From Spirulina major PCC 6313 (GTDB taxonomy: Bacteria > Cyanobacteriota > Cyanobacteriia > Cyanobacteriales > Spirulinaceae), in assembly GCF_001890765.1 (NCBI RefSeq), contig NZ_KV878783.1:4616771-4680770 (forward strand): a DNA stretch of 64,000 bases. Reading direction: 5' to 3'. The translations under genes and the position numbers were made by a program. The stretch's first letter is position 1. Each line of letters begins with the position of its first letter. Below, piece by piece: positions 43,809 to 52,729 of the stretch. The notes below the pieces were generated by a model that searched no databases, was not told the origin of the DNA, and saw only the letters and a list, made by a program, of their open reading frames with translations.

Positions 43809-44645
43809 TTAAGGGGATTGGCAGCGGGGACAGAAGTGGGTGGAGCGGCCGGTGATTTTGATCCGGGCGATCGTATTGCCACAGGTGCGACAGGGTTGGC
43901 CGGTGCGGCCGTAGACTTTGGCGGTGTCGCCGTAATTTCCCGGTACACCGAGGAGGTCGAGAAAGTCGCTAAATGTTGTGCCACCGTGGGCGATCGCATC
44001 CTCTAAAATGCGGCGGATTTCACCATGGAGGCGCTGCACTTGCTCCGGGGTGAGGCGGGAGGCGATCGCATCCGGGCGCACGCCACTGGCAAAACAAACC
44101 TCATCGGCGTAGATATTCCCCAACCCTGCCACCAGAGCTTGATCCAATAATGCCGCTTTGATCGTGCGTTGGGTACGGCGGATTTTTTGCTGTAAATAGT
44201 CTGGGGAAAACTCCGGGTCAAAGGGTTCCGGGCCGAGGCGGGTTAACCCCGTGATGATCGTTTCGCGGGCAACCCCAGGCGGCACAACCCACACCTGCCC
44301 AAAGGTACGACTATCCACAAACCGCAACTCCTGACCCTTGGCACAAAACACGCGCAGTCGGGTATGTTTCGACAGCGCCTCATCCTGACGCACCCAAAAC
44401 AGTTGGCCGGTCATCCGCAGATGCACCCCCAGCCAGCCCCCGGAATCCAGTTGGGCCAATAAATATTTACCGCGTCGCTGCCACTGTTGTATCGAGGTGT
44501 CGGTGAGCCACGCGGTGAAATCGCCATGAGAAAGAGGGTAGGCAAGGGTGCGATCGCGCAACACCTCGCCCCCCTCGATTAAACAATTCAGAGTTTTTTG
44601 GTTTAAACCCCGACGGACTGTTTCAACTTCTGGGAGTTCTGGCAC
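43809..44645 (-). CDS. mutM: formamidopyrimidine-DNA glycosylase
   Basis: MutM (Fpg) excises 8-oxoguanine and formamidopyrimidines and cleaves the abasic site. The 278-residue protein begins with the catalytic N-terminus MPELPEVETVRRGL, in which Pro2 and Glu3 become active after Met removal. The helix-two-turn-helix region (LVAGLGNIYADEVCF) and the C-terminal zinc finger (CRTCGNTIARIKITGRSTHFCPRCQ) are complete. The length is standard. It starts 12 bp after the psaE stop on the same strand, a pairing that suggests co-transcription, plausibly useful because photosystem activity causes oxidative DNA damage. Confidence 0.96.
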   Translation of the reverse strand: MPELPEVETVRRGLNQKTLNCLIEGGEVLRDRTLAYPLSHGDFTAWLTDTSIQQWQRRGKYLLAQLDSGGWLGVHLRMTGQLFWVRQDEALSKHTRLRVFCAKGQELRFVDSRTFGQVWVVPPGVARETIITGLTRLGPEPFDPEFSPDYLQQKIRRTQRTIKAALLDQALVAGLGNIYADEVCFASGVRPDAIASRLTPEQVQRLHGEIRRILEDAIAHGGTTFSDFLDLLGVPGNYGDTAKVYGRTGQPCRTCGNTIARIKITGRSTHFCPRCQSP

Positions 44646-44657
44646 GAACCCTGAACC

Positions 44658-44873
44658 TTAAGCTTTCGCTTTCTTTTCAGGAGCCGCTTTAACCACAACT
44701 ACTTCGCTTTCGGCAAAGTTGTTGGTGGCAACGCCAGAGTAGTTAACTTTATTAAAGCGAACGATGACGGGGTAGATGATGCCACTTTTATCGACAGAGG
44801 CAACCGTACCGACATCTTGATACCAGTAGGATTCTTTCCGTAAAATCTTGACTACATCACCACGCTTTGCCAT
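44658..44873 (-). CDS. psaE: photosystem I reaction centre subunit IV (PsaE)
   Basis: PsaE is the small stromal-side PSI subunit that helps ferredoxin docking and cyclic electron flow. The 71-residue protein reads [18 protein letters not shown], then [20 protein letters not shown] and [15 protein letters not shown], the five-stranded SH3-like barrel, plus an Ala/Lys-rich tail. I start at the ATG at 44873, preceded by GGAG at a normal distance; an ATG at 44888 would add five residues not found in the family. It is the clearest photosynthetic marker in the window. Confidence 0.97.
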   Translation of the reverse strand: MAKRGDVVKILRKESYWYQDVGTVASVDKSGIIYPVIVRFNKVNYSGVATNNFAESEVVVVKAAPEKKAKA

Positions 44874-45256
44874 AAAACTTGTCTCCATTAACAGTCTGGA
44901 ATTTATCTAAACTCAAGCCTACACGTAAAATTGATGCTTTGCTCACCCAGGCTTTTAAGTTTTATGAAGAACGCTGCACCTTGAGAATGGGGGAAAAAGT
45001 AGGGCAGAATAACGGTTGTAGCCGAAACCCTAGGGCAGTTCCCTGAGGCTAAAGATGCCTCGTCAGGCTTCTTTCTGTAACAGAATATTACAAAAAATCA
45101 GTAAACCCTTCAGGCCAACAGCAGGGAATGAATCGGAATTTAACCCCAGATGCTGGGTCGGAATTCAGGTGCGATCGCTCAAAAAAAAACCGCATTCCTT
45201 GCTAGGCTTTTAGAGCAACGGATAACCACCCTCAACCGCAAACGATACAAGCAACC
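44874..45256. other. divergent psaE/trpD intergenic region
   Basis: No gene is seen. The stretch must contain the psaE promoter (leftward) and the trpD promoter (rightward). An imperfect hairpin, CTGAGGCTAAAGATGCCTCGTCAG, lies at about 45050-45073. I cannot assign -35/-10 pairs with confidence. Confidence 0.4.
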
Positions 45257-46300
45257 ATGGTGCAACCCGCAGACCTCTGGCCCAGCGTCCTTCAACAACT
45301 TCTCGATGGCCAGTCCCTCACCCAAGACCAAGCCGCCCAACTGATGACCGGCTGGCTCCAAGAAGACATTCCCGCTGTCCTCTCTGGGGCGATTTTGGCC
45401 GCGATCCAAGCCAAGGGTGTGTCCGTCGATGAGTTGGCGGGGATGGCTCGCGTTTTGCAATCGCAGTCCCGTCAACAGGATGCGATCGCCCACAGCACCC
45501 CGGTCATCGACACCTGCGGCACGGGGGGCGATGGGGCGCACACCTTTAACATTTCAACGGCGGTGGCCTTTGTCTGTGCAGCGGCGGGGGTCAAAGTGGC
45601 AAAACATGGCAATCGTTCCGCGTCGAGTAAGGTGGGGTCGGCCGATGTGCTCGAAGCCTTGGGGATTAACTTGGGTGCTGCCCCGGAACAGGTTCACGCT
45701 GCCTTGCAAGCGGTGGGGATCACGTTTCTCTTTGCCCCCGGCTGGCATCCGGCGATGAAAGCCGTCGTCCCGTTCCGGAAGACGATGAAAGTGCGGACGG
45801 TGTTTAACCTCCTCGGCCCATTGGTGAATCCGCTACGCCCGACGGGTCAGGTGATTGGGGTCTATGATGTGCAGTTTGTGGAGCGGATGGCGGGGGCGTT
45901 GCAGCAGTTGGGGATTGAAAAGGCGATCGTGTTGCACGGTCGCGAAGGTGTGGACGAGGCTGGACTAGGGGGCTTGACGGATCTCGCCACGGTGCAGCAG
46001 GGCGTTGTGACCACCGATGTCCTTGATCCCCAAGCTCTAGGGTTAGCGGCTGCACCCTTGACGGCGTTACGGGGGGGAGAAGTGGAAGAAAATACGGCAA
46101 TTTTGACCGCCGTGCTGCAAGGGAAGGGGACGGAAGCGCAGCGGGATGTGGTGGCGTTGAATGCAGCGATCGCGCTCCAAGTGGGGGATGTGGTTCCCTT
46201 TCTCGACCACAGTGCTGGGATAGCCAAAGCGCGGGAGATTCTCGACAGCGGGGCGGCCTGGGCTAAGGTGGAAGAACTGGTGACGTTTTTACGCCCTTAG
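45257..46300 (+). CDS. trpD: anthranilate phosphoribosyltransferase
   Basis: TrpD joins anthranilate to PRPP in tryptophan synthesis. The 347-residue protein shows the N-terminal helices, then the PRPP loop [17 protein letters not shown], the [17 protein letters not shown] anthranilate site, [34 protein letters not shown] and the late HGREGVDE. All are canonical. It is monocistronic here, as trp genes are scattered in cyanobacteria; the next gene (DUF4126) begins 81 bp later in the same direction. Confidence 0.96.
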   Translation: MVQPADLWPSVLQQLLDGQSLTQDQAAQLMTGWLQEDIPAVLSGAILAAIQAKGVSVDELAGMARVLQSQSRQQDAIAHSTPVIDTCGTGGDGAHTFNISTAVAFVCAAAGVKVAKHGNRSASSKVGSADVLEALGINLGAAPEQVHAALQAVGITFLFAPGWHPAMKAVVPFRKTMKVRTVFNLLGPLVNPLRPTGQVIGVYDVQFVERMAGALQQLGIEKAIVLHGREGVDEAGLGGLTDLATVQQGVVTTDVLDPQALGLAAAPLTALRGGEVEENTAILTAVLQGKGTEAQRDVVALNAAIALQVGDVVPFLDHSAGIAKAREILDSGAAWAKVEELVTFLRP

Positions 46301-46381
46301 ATCCACTGCAAGACAACCCACCCGTAACCCGGCGAGATCAGGCTGTAGATCTAGGCTAATCTTGACCCGACCCTGTACCCC

Positions 46382-46996
46382 ATGGAAATATTACTAGCCT
46401 TGTGTTTGGGCATTACCCTCAGTGCTGCCTGTGGATTTCGGATTTTTATCCCGCCGTTGGTGATGAGTGTGGCGACGATTTATGGAGATTTTACGCCCGC
46501 GCCTCAATTCGTCTGGCTGGGAACATTCCCGGCTTTATTGACGCTGGCGATCGCCGCCACCGTCGAAATCGCCGCCTACTATATTCCTGCCGTTGATAAT
46601 GCTCTGGATCTTGTGGCCATTCCCACCGCGATCGCCATTGGTACGGCCCTCTCCGCCGCTACCTTGGGGGAGATTGATCCTGTCTTACAATGGACAATCG
46701 CGGCGATCGCTGGGGGCGGCAGTGCGGGGGCGGTGGAAAGCTTCACCAGCGTCACTCGGTTGGCATCCACCACCATGACCGCTGGGTTAGGGAATTCCGT
46801 CTTTTCCTCCGTGGAATTGATCAGTGCGATCGCCCTCTCCTTGCTCGGCCTCTTCGTGCCTCTCCTCGCGGGCATCGTCGTGATCATCGTGCTGTGGATT
46901 GGCATCCGGCAAACCCGTCGCTTTTGGCATCACCGCCGTCGTCAACAGGCCATCCACGCCGATCAATCCCCATCAACCCCCAACAAAAATCCCTAA
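46382..46996 (+). CDS. DUF4126 membrane protein
   Basis: The 204-residue protein has about five hydrophobic segments and the DUF4126 N-terminal block LALCLGITLSAACGFRIFIPPLVMSVA. Later come YIPAVDNALDLVAIPTAIAIGTAL and a Gly-rich IAGGGSAGAVESFTS. A basic tail (RQTRRFWHHRRRQQ) faces the cytoplasm. The function of the family is unknown. Its 3' end overlaps a terminator stem that serves the convergent small gene. Confidence 0.85.
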   Translation: MEILLALCLGITLSAACGFRIFIPPLVMSVATIYGDFTPAPQFVWLGTFPALLTLAIAATVEIAAYYIPAVDNALDLVAIPTAIAIGTALSAATLGEIDPVLQWTIAAIAGGGSAGAVESFTSVTRLASTTMTAGLGNSVFSSVELISAIALSLLGLFVPLLAGIVVIIVLWIGIRQTRRFWHHRRRQQAIHADQSPSTPNKNP

Positions 46997-47020
46997 AGTG
47001 CTTCCAACATCACTCTAGGG
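46985..47020 (-). terminator. Rho-independent terminator of the small gene at 47033
   Basis: Read leftward, CCCTAGAGTG and CACTTTAGGG form a 10-bp stem with one mismatch around a 10-base loop, followed by ATTTTTG. It lies 12 bp past the stop codon of the minus-strand gene and overlaps the last bases of the DUF4126 gene. Confidence 0.65.
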
Positions 47021-47032
47021 ATTAAACGTAGC

Positions 47033-47212
47033 TTATTTGATATCGAGGAGACCGTGGCGCACACCATAGAACACACGCTGGGCTAAGGTGCGATCGAGAA
47101 CATCTAGGCCATCGCCCTGTTCTTGCAGGATTAACTGCATCCGTTGATGATCGTAACGGGACAGAGTCCGATTGCTGAGGGCTTGCATACTTAATTCGCG
47201 AATACTAGTCAT
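47033..47212 (-). CDS. small conserved cyanobacterial protein
   Basis: From ATG 47212 the protein is 59 residues: MTSIRELSMQALSNRTLSRY, then DHQRMQLILQEQGDGLDVLDRTLAQRVFYGVRHGLL. It is soluble, helical and without Cys. The start at 47227 would add five residues. It has a good downstream terminator and is monocistronic, which supports a real gene. The pattern resembles small cyanobacterial proteins of unknown function; I cannot name the family. Confidence 0.65.
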   Translation of the reverse strand: MTSIRELSMQALSNRTLSRYDHQRMQLILQEQGDGLDVLDRTLAQRVFYGVRHGLLDIK

Positions 47213-47455
47213 AGTGTTGTCTCCCACCCGATTTGCTAAAAAAGTTGAATACTAAAAACACGGTGTTATGTCGTTGATCTCATTATGTCTGACTGTGGGA
47301 ATCTCAGGGGTGATCTCTCGTCTTCGATCCGCGTGATCTTAAGAAATCATGAGGGTGACTGATAACGATGTAAACCGTGATACGAATCACCACCGTCTCC
47401 CCCGGTCTCAACCATCCCACACCCTCTAGACTGGCAAGTCCCGCCCATCCTGACC

Positions 47456-48835
47456 ATGAGTTACTGTCTTAATCCCCTCTGTTCCACCCCTCAAAACCCC
47501 AGCAATGCCAATTTTTGCCAACATTGCGGCCACGCCCTCCGCCTCAACCAGCGTTATCGCAGCAGGAAACTCCTCGGCCAAGGCGGCTTTGGGCGTACCT
47601 TCCTGGCCCAGGATGAACACCAACCCACCCCCACCCCCTGCGTGATCAAGCAATTTCACCCCATGGGCCAACCCCACAGCCCCAAAGCTGCCCAACTCTT
47701 TCAGCAGGAAGCGGTGCGCTTGGCAGAGTTGGGCCATCATGACCAAATCCCCGCCCTCTATGCCCATTTTGAAGAACAGGGCGAACAATACATTGTGCAG
47801 CAATATATTGAGGGTCAAAATTTGGCCGAAGAATTTCAGCAAGAGGGGGTATTTTCCGAAGCTCAGGTGCAGGAATTGTTACTAGATCTGTTACCGGTGC
47901 TGGCATTTGTGCATCAGGGTGGGGTGATCCATCGGGATATTAAGCCGGAAAATATCATTCGGCGGCGGTGCGATCGCCGTCTCATCCTCGTGGATTTTGG
48001 GGCGGCGAAATATGCCACAGCGACCGCCTTGGCGCAAACAGGGACAATGATCGGCAGCGCGGAATATACCGCACCGGAACAGTTGAAGGGGCGAGCAACC
48101 CTCAGCAGCGATCTGTATAGTTTGGGGGTGACCTGTTTGGCGTTGTTAACGGGACTATCGCCCTTTGATTTATTTGATGTCCATGAGGATCGCTGGAATT
48201 GGCGGGCTTATCTTGATCAGAATCCGGTGGGGGATGGGTTGGGGGTGGTACTCGATCGCATGGTGGCCAATGCTGTTAAGGATCGCTGGGGCAAGAGTGA
48301 GGAGGTTTGGGCTGCTGTGGCGAATCTGTCCGCCGTGCCCACAGGGGACAGTTTTCAACCCCTGATCGACCTCTTGCGAACGGAACAATGGCAGGCGGCG
48401 GATGCGGAGACGGGGCGACTGTTGTTGCAGTGGGCGGGGCGCGATCGCGACGGCTGGTTACGCTTAAAAGACGTGGCGCGTCTCGCCTCGGAGGATCTCG
48501 CCGAGTTGGATCGCCTCTGGGTCGAGCAGAGCCATGGTCTATTCGGATTTTCCGTACAGCGGCGCATCTATGAACGGCTGGGGGGAAAGAATCTCTATCA
48601 CCGTTATCAAACCGTCCGCTGGCAAAAATTTGGGGATATCGTCGGGTGGCGAAGCAGCGATCGCTGGCTGCCCTACGCCAAATTAGAATTTCACAGCCAC
48701 GCCCCCCAAGGCCACCTCCCCCGCCATTGCTTCAACATCACCGGCCGCCGCGCCCAAGTCTGGTTTTACGGTTGGCCCCACGCCCTCTGGAAAAACGTCA
48801 CCACCCTATTCAACACTCTGCCCCCATTTCCCTAA
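47456..48835 (+). CDS. Ser/Thr protein kinase with N-terminal zinc ribbon and C-terminal GUN4 domain
   Basis: The 459-residue protein has three parts. Residues 4-24 form a C4 zinc ribbon (CLNPLC and CQHCG). Residues 35-295 are a Hanks-type kinase with the glycine loop LGQGGFGRTFLA, Lys65 in VIKQF, HRDIKPEN at 159-166, DFGAAK at 180-185 and APEQ at 206-209. Residues ~300-425 form a GUN4 domain (WQAADAETGRLLL, LDRLWVEQSHGLFGFSVQRRIY, FGDIVGW, then APQGHLPRHCF). GUN4 binds protoporphyrin and Mg-protoporphyrin and activates Mg-chelatase, so a tetrapyrrole-responsive kinase is plausible. It is monocistronic and convergent with the histidine kinase gene. Confidence 0.9.
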   Translation: MSYCLNPLCSTPQNPSNANFCQHCGHALRLNQRYRSRKLLGQGGFGRTFLAQDEHQPTPTPCVIKQFHPMGQPHSPKAAQLFQQEAVRLAELGHHDQIPALYAHFEEQGEQYIVQQYIEGQNLAEEFQQEGVFSEAQVQELLLDLLPVLAFVHQGGVIHRDIKPENIIRRRCDRRLILVDFGAAKYATATALAQTGTMIGSAEYTAPEQLKGRATLSSDLYSLGVTCLALLTGLSPFDLFDVHEDRWNWRAYLDQNPVGDGLGVVLDRMVANAVKDRWGKSEEVWAAVANLSAVPTGDSFQPLIDLLRTEQWQAADAETGRLLLQWAGRDRDGWLRLKDVARLASEDLAELDRLWVEQSHGLFGFSVQRRIYERLGGKNLYHRYQTVRWQKFGDIVGWRSSDRWLPYAKLEFHSHAPQGHLPRHCFNITGRRAQVWFYGWPHALWKNVTTLFNTLPPFP

Positions 48836-48889
48836 CACCCAGCAACCCGATCCATCCTTCAGCACCGCACCGGATTCAGCGCCTCTCTC

Positions 48890-50620
48890 TCATTGTAAAA
48901 ACGGAATCACAATCACAAATTGAGTCCCCTGACCCGGCTGTGAATCACACCAAATTTCGCCCCCATGTTTATCTACGATAATTTGATGACAAATCGATAA
49001 TCCAAGTCCCGTGCCTTTCCCAACAGTTTTGGTCGTAAAAAATGGATCGAAAAGTCGTTTCCTGATCGATTCATCAATGCCTGAACCATTATCGGCGATC
49101 GTAATCTTAAGCCATTTTTCATGATCTTTGAAAATTGCACTCGTCGGGATCACCTCTGCCTTTAATTCCTCTTGAGAGCATACTTGAGTGTGAATATTAA
49201 TCCATAACTCAGTCGTTTTACGCTCCGTAGCCGATTGAGCCTGATACAACGTATCTAACGCATCAATCGCATTCACCAAAAGATTCATGAATACTTGATT
49301 AAGCTGTCCCGGATAACAATACAATAACGGCAGATTTCCATAGTGCTTTTGAATGGTGATGGCAGGGCGATCGGAATGAGCTTTGAGACGACTTTGTAAA
49401 ATCATTAACGTGCTATCCATACCATCATGAATATTAGCTTCCTTTTGGTCCGCCTCATCTAATCGTGAAAAGGTGCGCAAAGATAGTACAATTTCACGAA
49501 TTCGCTTCGCCCCTACCTGCATCGAGTCCAGCGCTTCCGTTAGATCCTGCTGCAAAAAATCTAATTCTAATTCTGCTTGGAGTTTAATCACATCCGGATG
49601 GGGTTGGGGATGATGATGTTCATAACACTGAATCAACGCCAATAAATCTTGCACATACCGTGACACATGGGTCAAATTTCCAAAAATAAAATTCACAGGA
49701 TTATTGATTTCATGGGCAACCCCTGCGACCAACTGCCCTAAACTCGATAATTTTTCGGTTTGAATTAATTGACTTTGAGTTTTCTTCAGGTACACCAATG
49801 TCTCGTTTAATTGCCTATTTGCTTCAACCAATTCATTCGTTCGTCCTTGCACCTTCTCTTCTAACAAATTATGAACTTCTTTAAGATGATTTGCCATCGT
49901 ATTAAATTCATGGGCGAGAGCTTCGATTTCATCTCCAGTTTGAATATCAACATGCTGATCGAATTGCCCTGACGCAATTTCTTGGGTTTTACGACTTAAT
50001 GTTCTGATTGATGTACTAATTGGTACAAACGTAAACTTAAATTGCAAAAAAACAATGAATACTGCAACAATCACACCACTATAGCGAGCAATATTAAGCC
50101 AAAATGTCAGGTCATCAAAATACTGATCATTTTTATCTTCTTGGGCAATCAGGATTTGATTGATTGAATCGAGCGTGTCAATAAATTGAGCTTTACTTCT
50201 ATCAACATAAGAGATTTTTTGTGCTAAAGATGTAAGCTGAGTACGATCATGATACTCTTGATTAGCAATGGCAAGTAAATTCTGATGCTGTTGCAATAAG
50301 GGATCAACCAGATCCGGATCTTGCAACAATGTTTTTAGTCTTTTTAGATTTTTCCAGATATTTTTTTGATCATTCGGTAGCATCTTGATCATGGATGCCT
50401 GATTAGGATTTAAAAGTAAGCTATTTTTCAAGTTAGAGACTTCATCTCGAATTTGAACTTCTAGCATATCCACCACATCCAAGGCTTCATCTGTAATATC
50501 ATCACGGTCTTCAAAGCTCTCTTGTAGGGATTTTCCTAAAAAAGTGCTGCCACCAATAAAAGCAACAATAATTGCAATCACTGAAAGTGAAGAGAGTAAA
50601 AATTTTGTTTCAATTTTCAT
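48890..50620 (-). CDS. membrane sensor histidine kinase (HAMP)
   Basis: The 576-residue kinase has membrane helices at about 7-29 and 176-198. Between them a ~145-residue helical periplasmic sensor resembles a four-helix bundle. A HAMP linker (about 197-250), a coiled coil, a HisKA domain with phosphorylated His303 (AGVAHEINNP) and HATPase motifs (NQVFMNLLVNAIDAL, DNGSGID, GKGTGLGLSI) follow. The kinase core is closely similar to that of the cyanobacteriochrome kinase at 14944, including the long insert between H and N boxes, suggesting a shared ancestor or partner. No response regulator is adjacent. The sequence is more AT-rich than neighbouring genes. Confidence 0.92.
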   Translation of the reverse strand: MKIETKFLLSSLSVIAIIVAFIGGSTFLGKSLQESFEDRDDITDEALDVVDMLEVQIRDEVSNLKNSLLLNPNQASMIKMLPNDQKNIWKNLKRLKTLLQDPDLVDPLLQQHQNLLAIANQEYHDRTQLTSLAQKISYVDRSKAQFIDTLDSINQILIAQEDKNDQYFDDLTFWLNIARYSGVIVAVFIVFLQFKFTFVPISTSIRTLSRKTQEIASGQFDQHVDIQTGDEIEALAHEFNTMANHLKEVHNLLEEKVQGRTNELVEANRQLNETLVYLKKTQSQLIQTEKLSSLGQLVAGVAHEINNPVNFIFGNLTHVSRYVQDLLALIQCYEHHHPQPHPDVIKLQAELELDFLQQDLTEALDSMQVGAKRIREIVLSLRTFSRLDEADQKEANIHDGMDSTLMILQSRLKAHSDRPAITIQKHYGNLPLLYCYPGQLNQVFMNLLVNAIDALDTLYQAQSATERKTTELWINIHTQVCSQEELKAEVIPTSAIFKDHEKWLKITIADNGSGIDESIRKRLFDPFFTTKTVGKGTGLGLSICHQIIVDKHGGEIWCDSQPGQGTQFVIVIPFLQ

Positions 50621-50864
50621 AACGATTCATTTGAATCCGTTTTTTGAGAATTTTTTGATGCCCTTACAGATAAACAATAATCTGTGATCTTTTTGTAAAG
50701 CTTGAATATATCGAACAATTGTGAAAATGCTGTGAATGCCTGATCTGAAACGGGTGAATTTTTCGGCACGGTGAAATTCTTCAAGAGCTTACCGGACTGC
50801 TTCAGGGGAGGACAGGAAAAGTAAGGCTTCCTGAATGCCCTCTTTTCAGGGATGCTACGGCTCA

Positions 50865-50957
50865 TATAGCGATCCTAAATTAATCGGAGATCTTATTTCC
50901 TCATCAACAAGGGGCTTAAGTTCCTTGCCTGTTCATGAATCAAATAGGATTGCTATA
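50865..50957 (-). mobile_element. 93-bp MITE, copy 3 (inverted)
   Basis: Same element as at 29120 and 32495, in the opposite orientation, ending ...ATCAAATAGGATTGCTATA at 50957. It lies between the histidine kinase and ACT-domain genes. Apart from this, 50621-51032 holds no convincing gene. Confidence 0.85.
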
Positions 50958-51032
50958 CATCACCCAAGGTGCAAGTCTGGATCTATCAGGAGTGGGCCAG
51001 AGGCTCACACGATACCGTTTCCTCTGCCGTGG

Positions 51033-51458
51033 TCAGGACTGTTGTGCTCGTGATCTGCTGGATTGTGCGAGGGTGTGCAGGGCGGCGATCGCTGTTTCGG
51101 CCTGATCACAGGGCACAAAAATATGGTCGTGAAAATAGCCTGCGATCACGTTGGCACTGATGTTGTATTGGGTGAGTTGAGTGGCGATCGCCGCCGTTAA
51201 CCCCACGGCATCTAGACTGGAATGAACGGTTACGGTAATCCCGCAAAACACGGATTCATAGGGGAGGTGCTGCTCTTCTGCTTTTGCCCTGGGAATCACG
51301 AGGGTGAGGCCTTCTCGCTCTTGCAGGGCGGCGATCGGCTCTAGGTCAGCGCGATCGCCGTACTGTGCCCCCTCAAAGGTGCAAAACACATATTCTCCGT
51401 CGATTAATTCCGGAGCGAGCGATCGCAATAATGTTTCAAAATCCCGTTCGCCGCTCAT
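51033..51458 (-). CDS. ACT-domain protein (DUF2241/CASTOR-like)
   Basis: The 141-residue protein has an N-terminal ACT-like fold (ELIDGEYVFCTFEG, REGLTLVIPRAKAEE) and a second one (GITVTVHSSLDAVGLTAAIATQLTQYNISANVIAGYFHDHIFVP), the pattern of small two-ACT regulators with the HDHIFVP signature. Such proteins probably bind an amino acid and modulate partners, which are unknown. It lies upstream of nothing obvious on its strand; mtnD is 82 bp upstream of it and reads in the same direction. Confidence 0.82.
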   Translation of the reverse strand: MSGERDFETLLRSLAPELIDGEYVFCTFEGAQYGDRADLEPIAALQEREGLTLVIPRAKAEEQHLPYESVFCGITVTVHSSLDAVGLTAAIATQLTQYNISANVIAGYFHDHIFVPCDQAETAIAALHTLAQSSRSRAQQS

Positions 51459-51540
51459 CGATGCCTTCTGAAATGAGTGAGCGATCGCCCATGATCACCT
51501 GACCGATCTATTCGTAATCGAAAATAAGAAATCATCAAGA

Positions 51541-52083
51541 TTAACGAGTCAGAATCAGGGCAGGATCACGATATTCCGCATCAATATTTGACCCGGTATA
51601 GTGAGGAACCCAGCCCTCAGTATTGGAAAAAATCCGAATCGCTTTCACATTCGGTTCACGCCCTGCATCAAACCAATGTTTTGTCCCCTGGGGCACTGAG
51701 ATTAAATCCCCCGCCGTACATAGGACATTAAACACCAGCTCACCGTCTAAATTAAACCAAAATAACCCCCGACCCTCCACAAAAAAGCGTACTTCATCTT
51801 CGGCGTGGGTATGTTCAGCGAGAAACTTTTCCCGGATCGCGGGGTAGTTTTCAATGCCGCTGTGAATATTCACCACGTCCGCCGTTTGATAGCCATTGGC
51901 GGCCATGTAGGGGTCGAGAACATCACGATAGGCGGCAAGGATTTCCTCTGGGCTGGCGGTTTGGCTGAGTTGGGCGGGGGTGTCCCACTGGGTGAAGGTG
52001 ATGCCGTGGGATTGGAGAAAGGCGGTGATGTCGGTGATGGCGGTGAGTTTGAGATTGGTTTGAGGTTGGACGAGTTGAGTCAT
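51541..52083 (-). CDS. mtnD: acireductone dioxygenase
   Basis: MtnD oxidises the acireductone of the methionine salvage pathway to the keto acid of methionine plus formate (Fe form). The 180-residue cupin has the metal motif EHTHAEDEVRFFVEGRGLFWF and the later His in GTKHWFDAG. I start at the ATG at 52083 (MTQLVQPQ); a start at 52137 would add 18 residues and overlap mtnB. It is 28 bp downstream of mtnB, so the two form an operon. The enolase-phosphatase step (mtnC or mtnW/mtnX) is not encoded nearby. Confidence 0.94.
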   Translation of the reverse strand: MTQLVQPQTNLKLTAITDITAFLQSHGITFTQWDTPAQLSQTASPEEILAAYRDVLDPYMAANGYQTADVVNIHSGIENYPAIREKFLAEHTHAEDEVRFFVEGRGLFWFNLDGELVFNVLCTAGDLISVPQGTKHWFDAGREPNVKAIRIFSNTEGWVPHYTGSNIDAEYRDPALILTR

Positions 52084-52111
52084 GGCGAGGGTGGACGTTA
52101 TTCGGCGTAAT

Positions 52112-52729
52112 TTAAGGCTTAATTTTGAGTAATTCAAGTTCGCATTCTAGCAAAAATTCCCATACTTCTAAATGGCGTTTGGCGGTGGCGAAGTCGTGCC
52201 CCCATGCATAGAGTCCATGTTTCGCGATCAAGAGACCGTAATTTGTTAATTCAGCACGGCGGGCGGTGAAGCGATCGCACAATGTCACCATATCCTGCTG
52301 ATTCACAAAAATGGGTAACTGAATCGCTGTATCGTGGGTTTTGTAGCCCTTAATTCCTTTAATCACTTCATACCCAAAAAATGAGATCTTTTGCTGTTCA
52401 GCAAACAAACCCGATAATACAGTAGAGGCGACAGAATGGGTATGTAAAACTGTCGTTACCTCTGGAAATTCACGATATAAACAACAGTGAATTAACGTTT
52501 CGGCTGAAGGCTTAATCGTGGCAAATGCCGGCAGCGGTTGACCATCTAAGTTAACCTGTAAAAAATCCTCAACGCCAAACTGGGACTTATCCACCCCGCT
52601 GCGGGAAATAACCACATCCCCCGCATCATTGCGATAGGAATAGTTTGTTGAGGTGGCGGGGGATTTGCCTTGGGCGTGGAGTTGGGCGATGAGGGTGCAG
52701 AGTTGCTGCGATCGCTGAGTATCATTCAT
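52112..52729 (-). CDS. mtnB: methylthioribulose-1-phosphate dehydratase
   Basis: This class II aldolase-like Zn enzyme dehydrates 5-methylthioribulose-1-phosphate in methionine salvage. The 205-residue protein shows GKSPATSTNYSYR, VVISRSGVDKS, a catalytic Glu in KPSAETLIHCCLY, the Zn-binding VLHTHSVASTV and the later His in LLIAKHGLYAWG. The length and start (MNDTQRSQQL) are as expected. It is the first gene of the mtnB-mtnD unit. Confidence 0.94.
   Translation of the reverse strand: MNDTQRSQQLCTLIAQLHAQGKSPATSTNYSYRNDAGDVVISRSGVDKSQFGVEDFLQVNLDGQPLPAFATIKPSAETLIHCCLYREFPEVTTVLHTHSVASTVLSGLFAEQQKISFFGYEVIKGIKGYKTHDTAIQLPIFVNQQDMVTLCDRFTARRAELTNYGLLIAKHGLYAWGHDFATAKRHLEVWEFLLECELELLKIKP

Noticed and set aside
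50617-50865. Minus-strand 82-codon frame overlapping the histidine kinase start by 4 bp
   Set aside because: The only start codon lies in the end of the MITE, the product looks like translated repeat DNA, and nothing supports coding. The ATGA overlap is probably chance.
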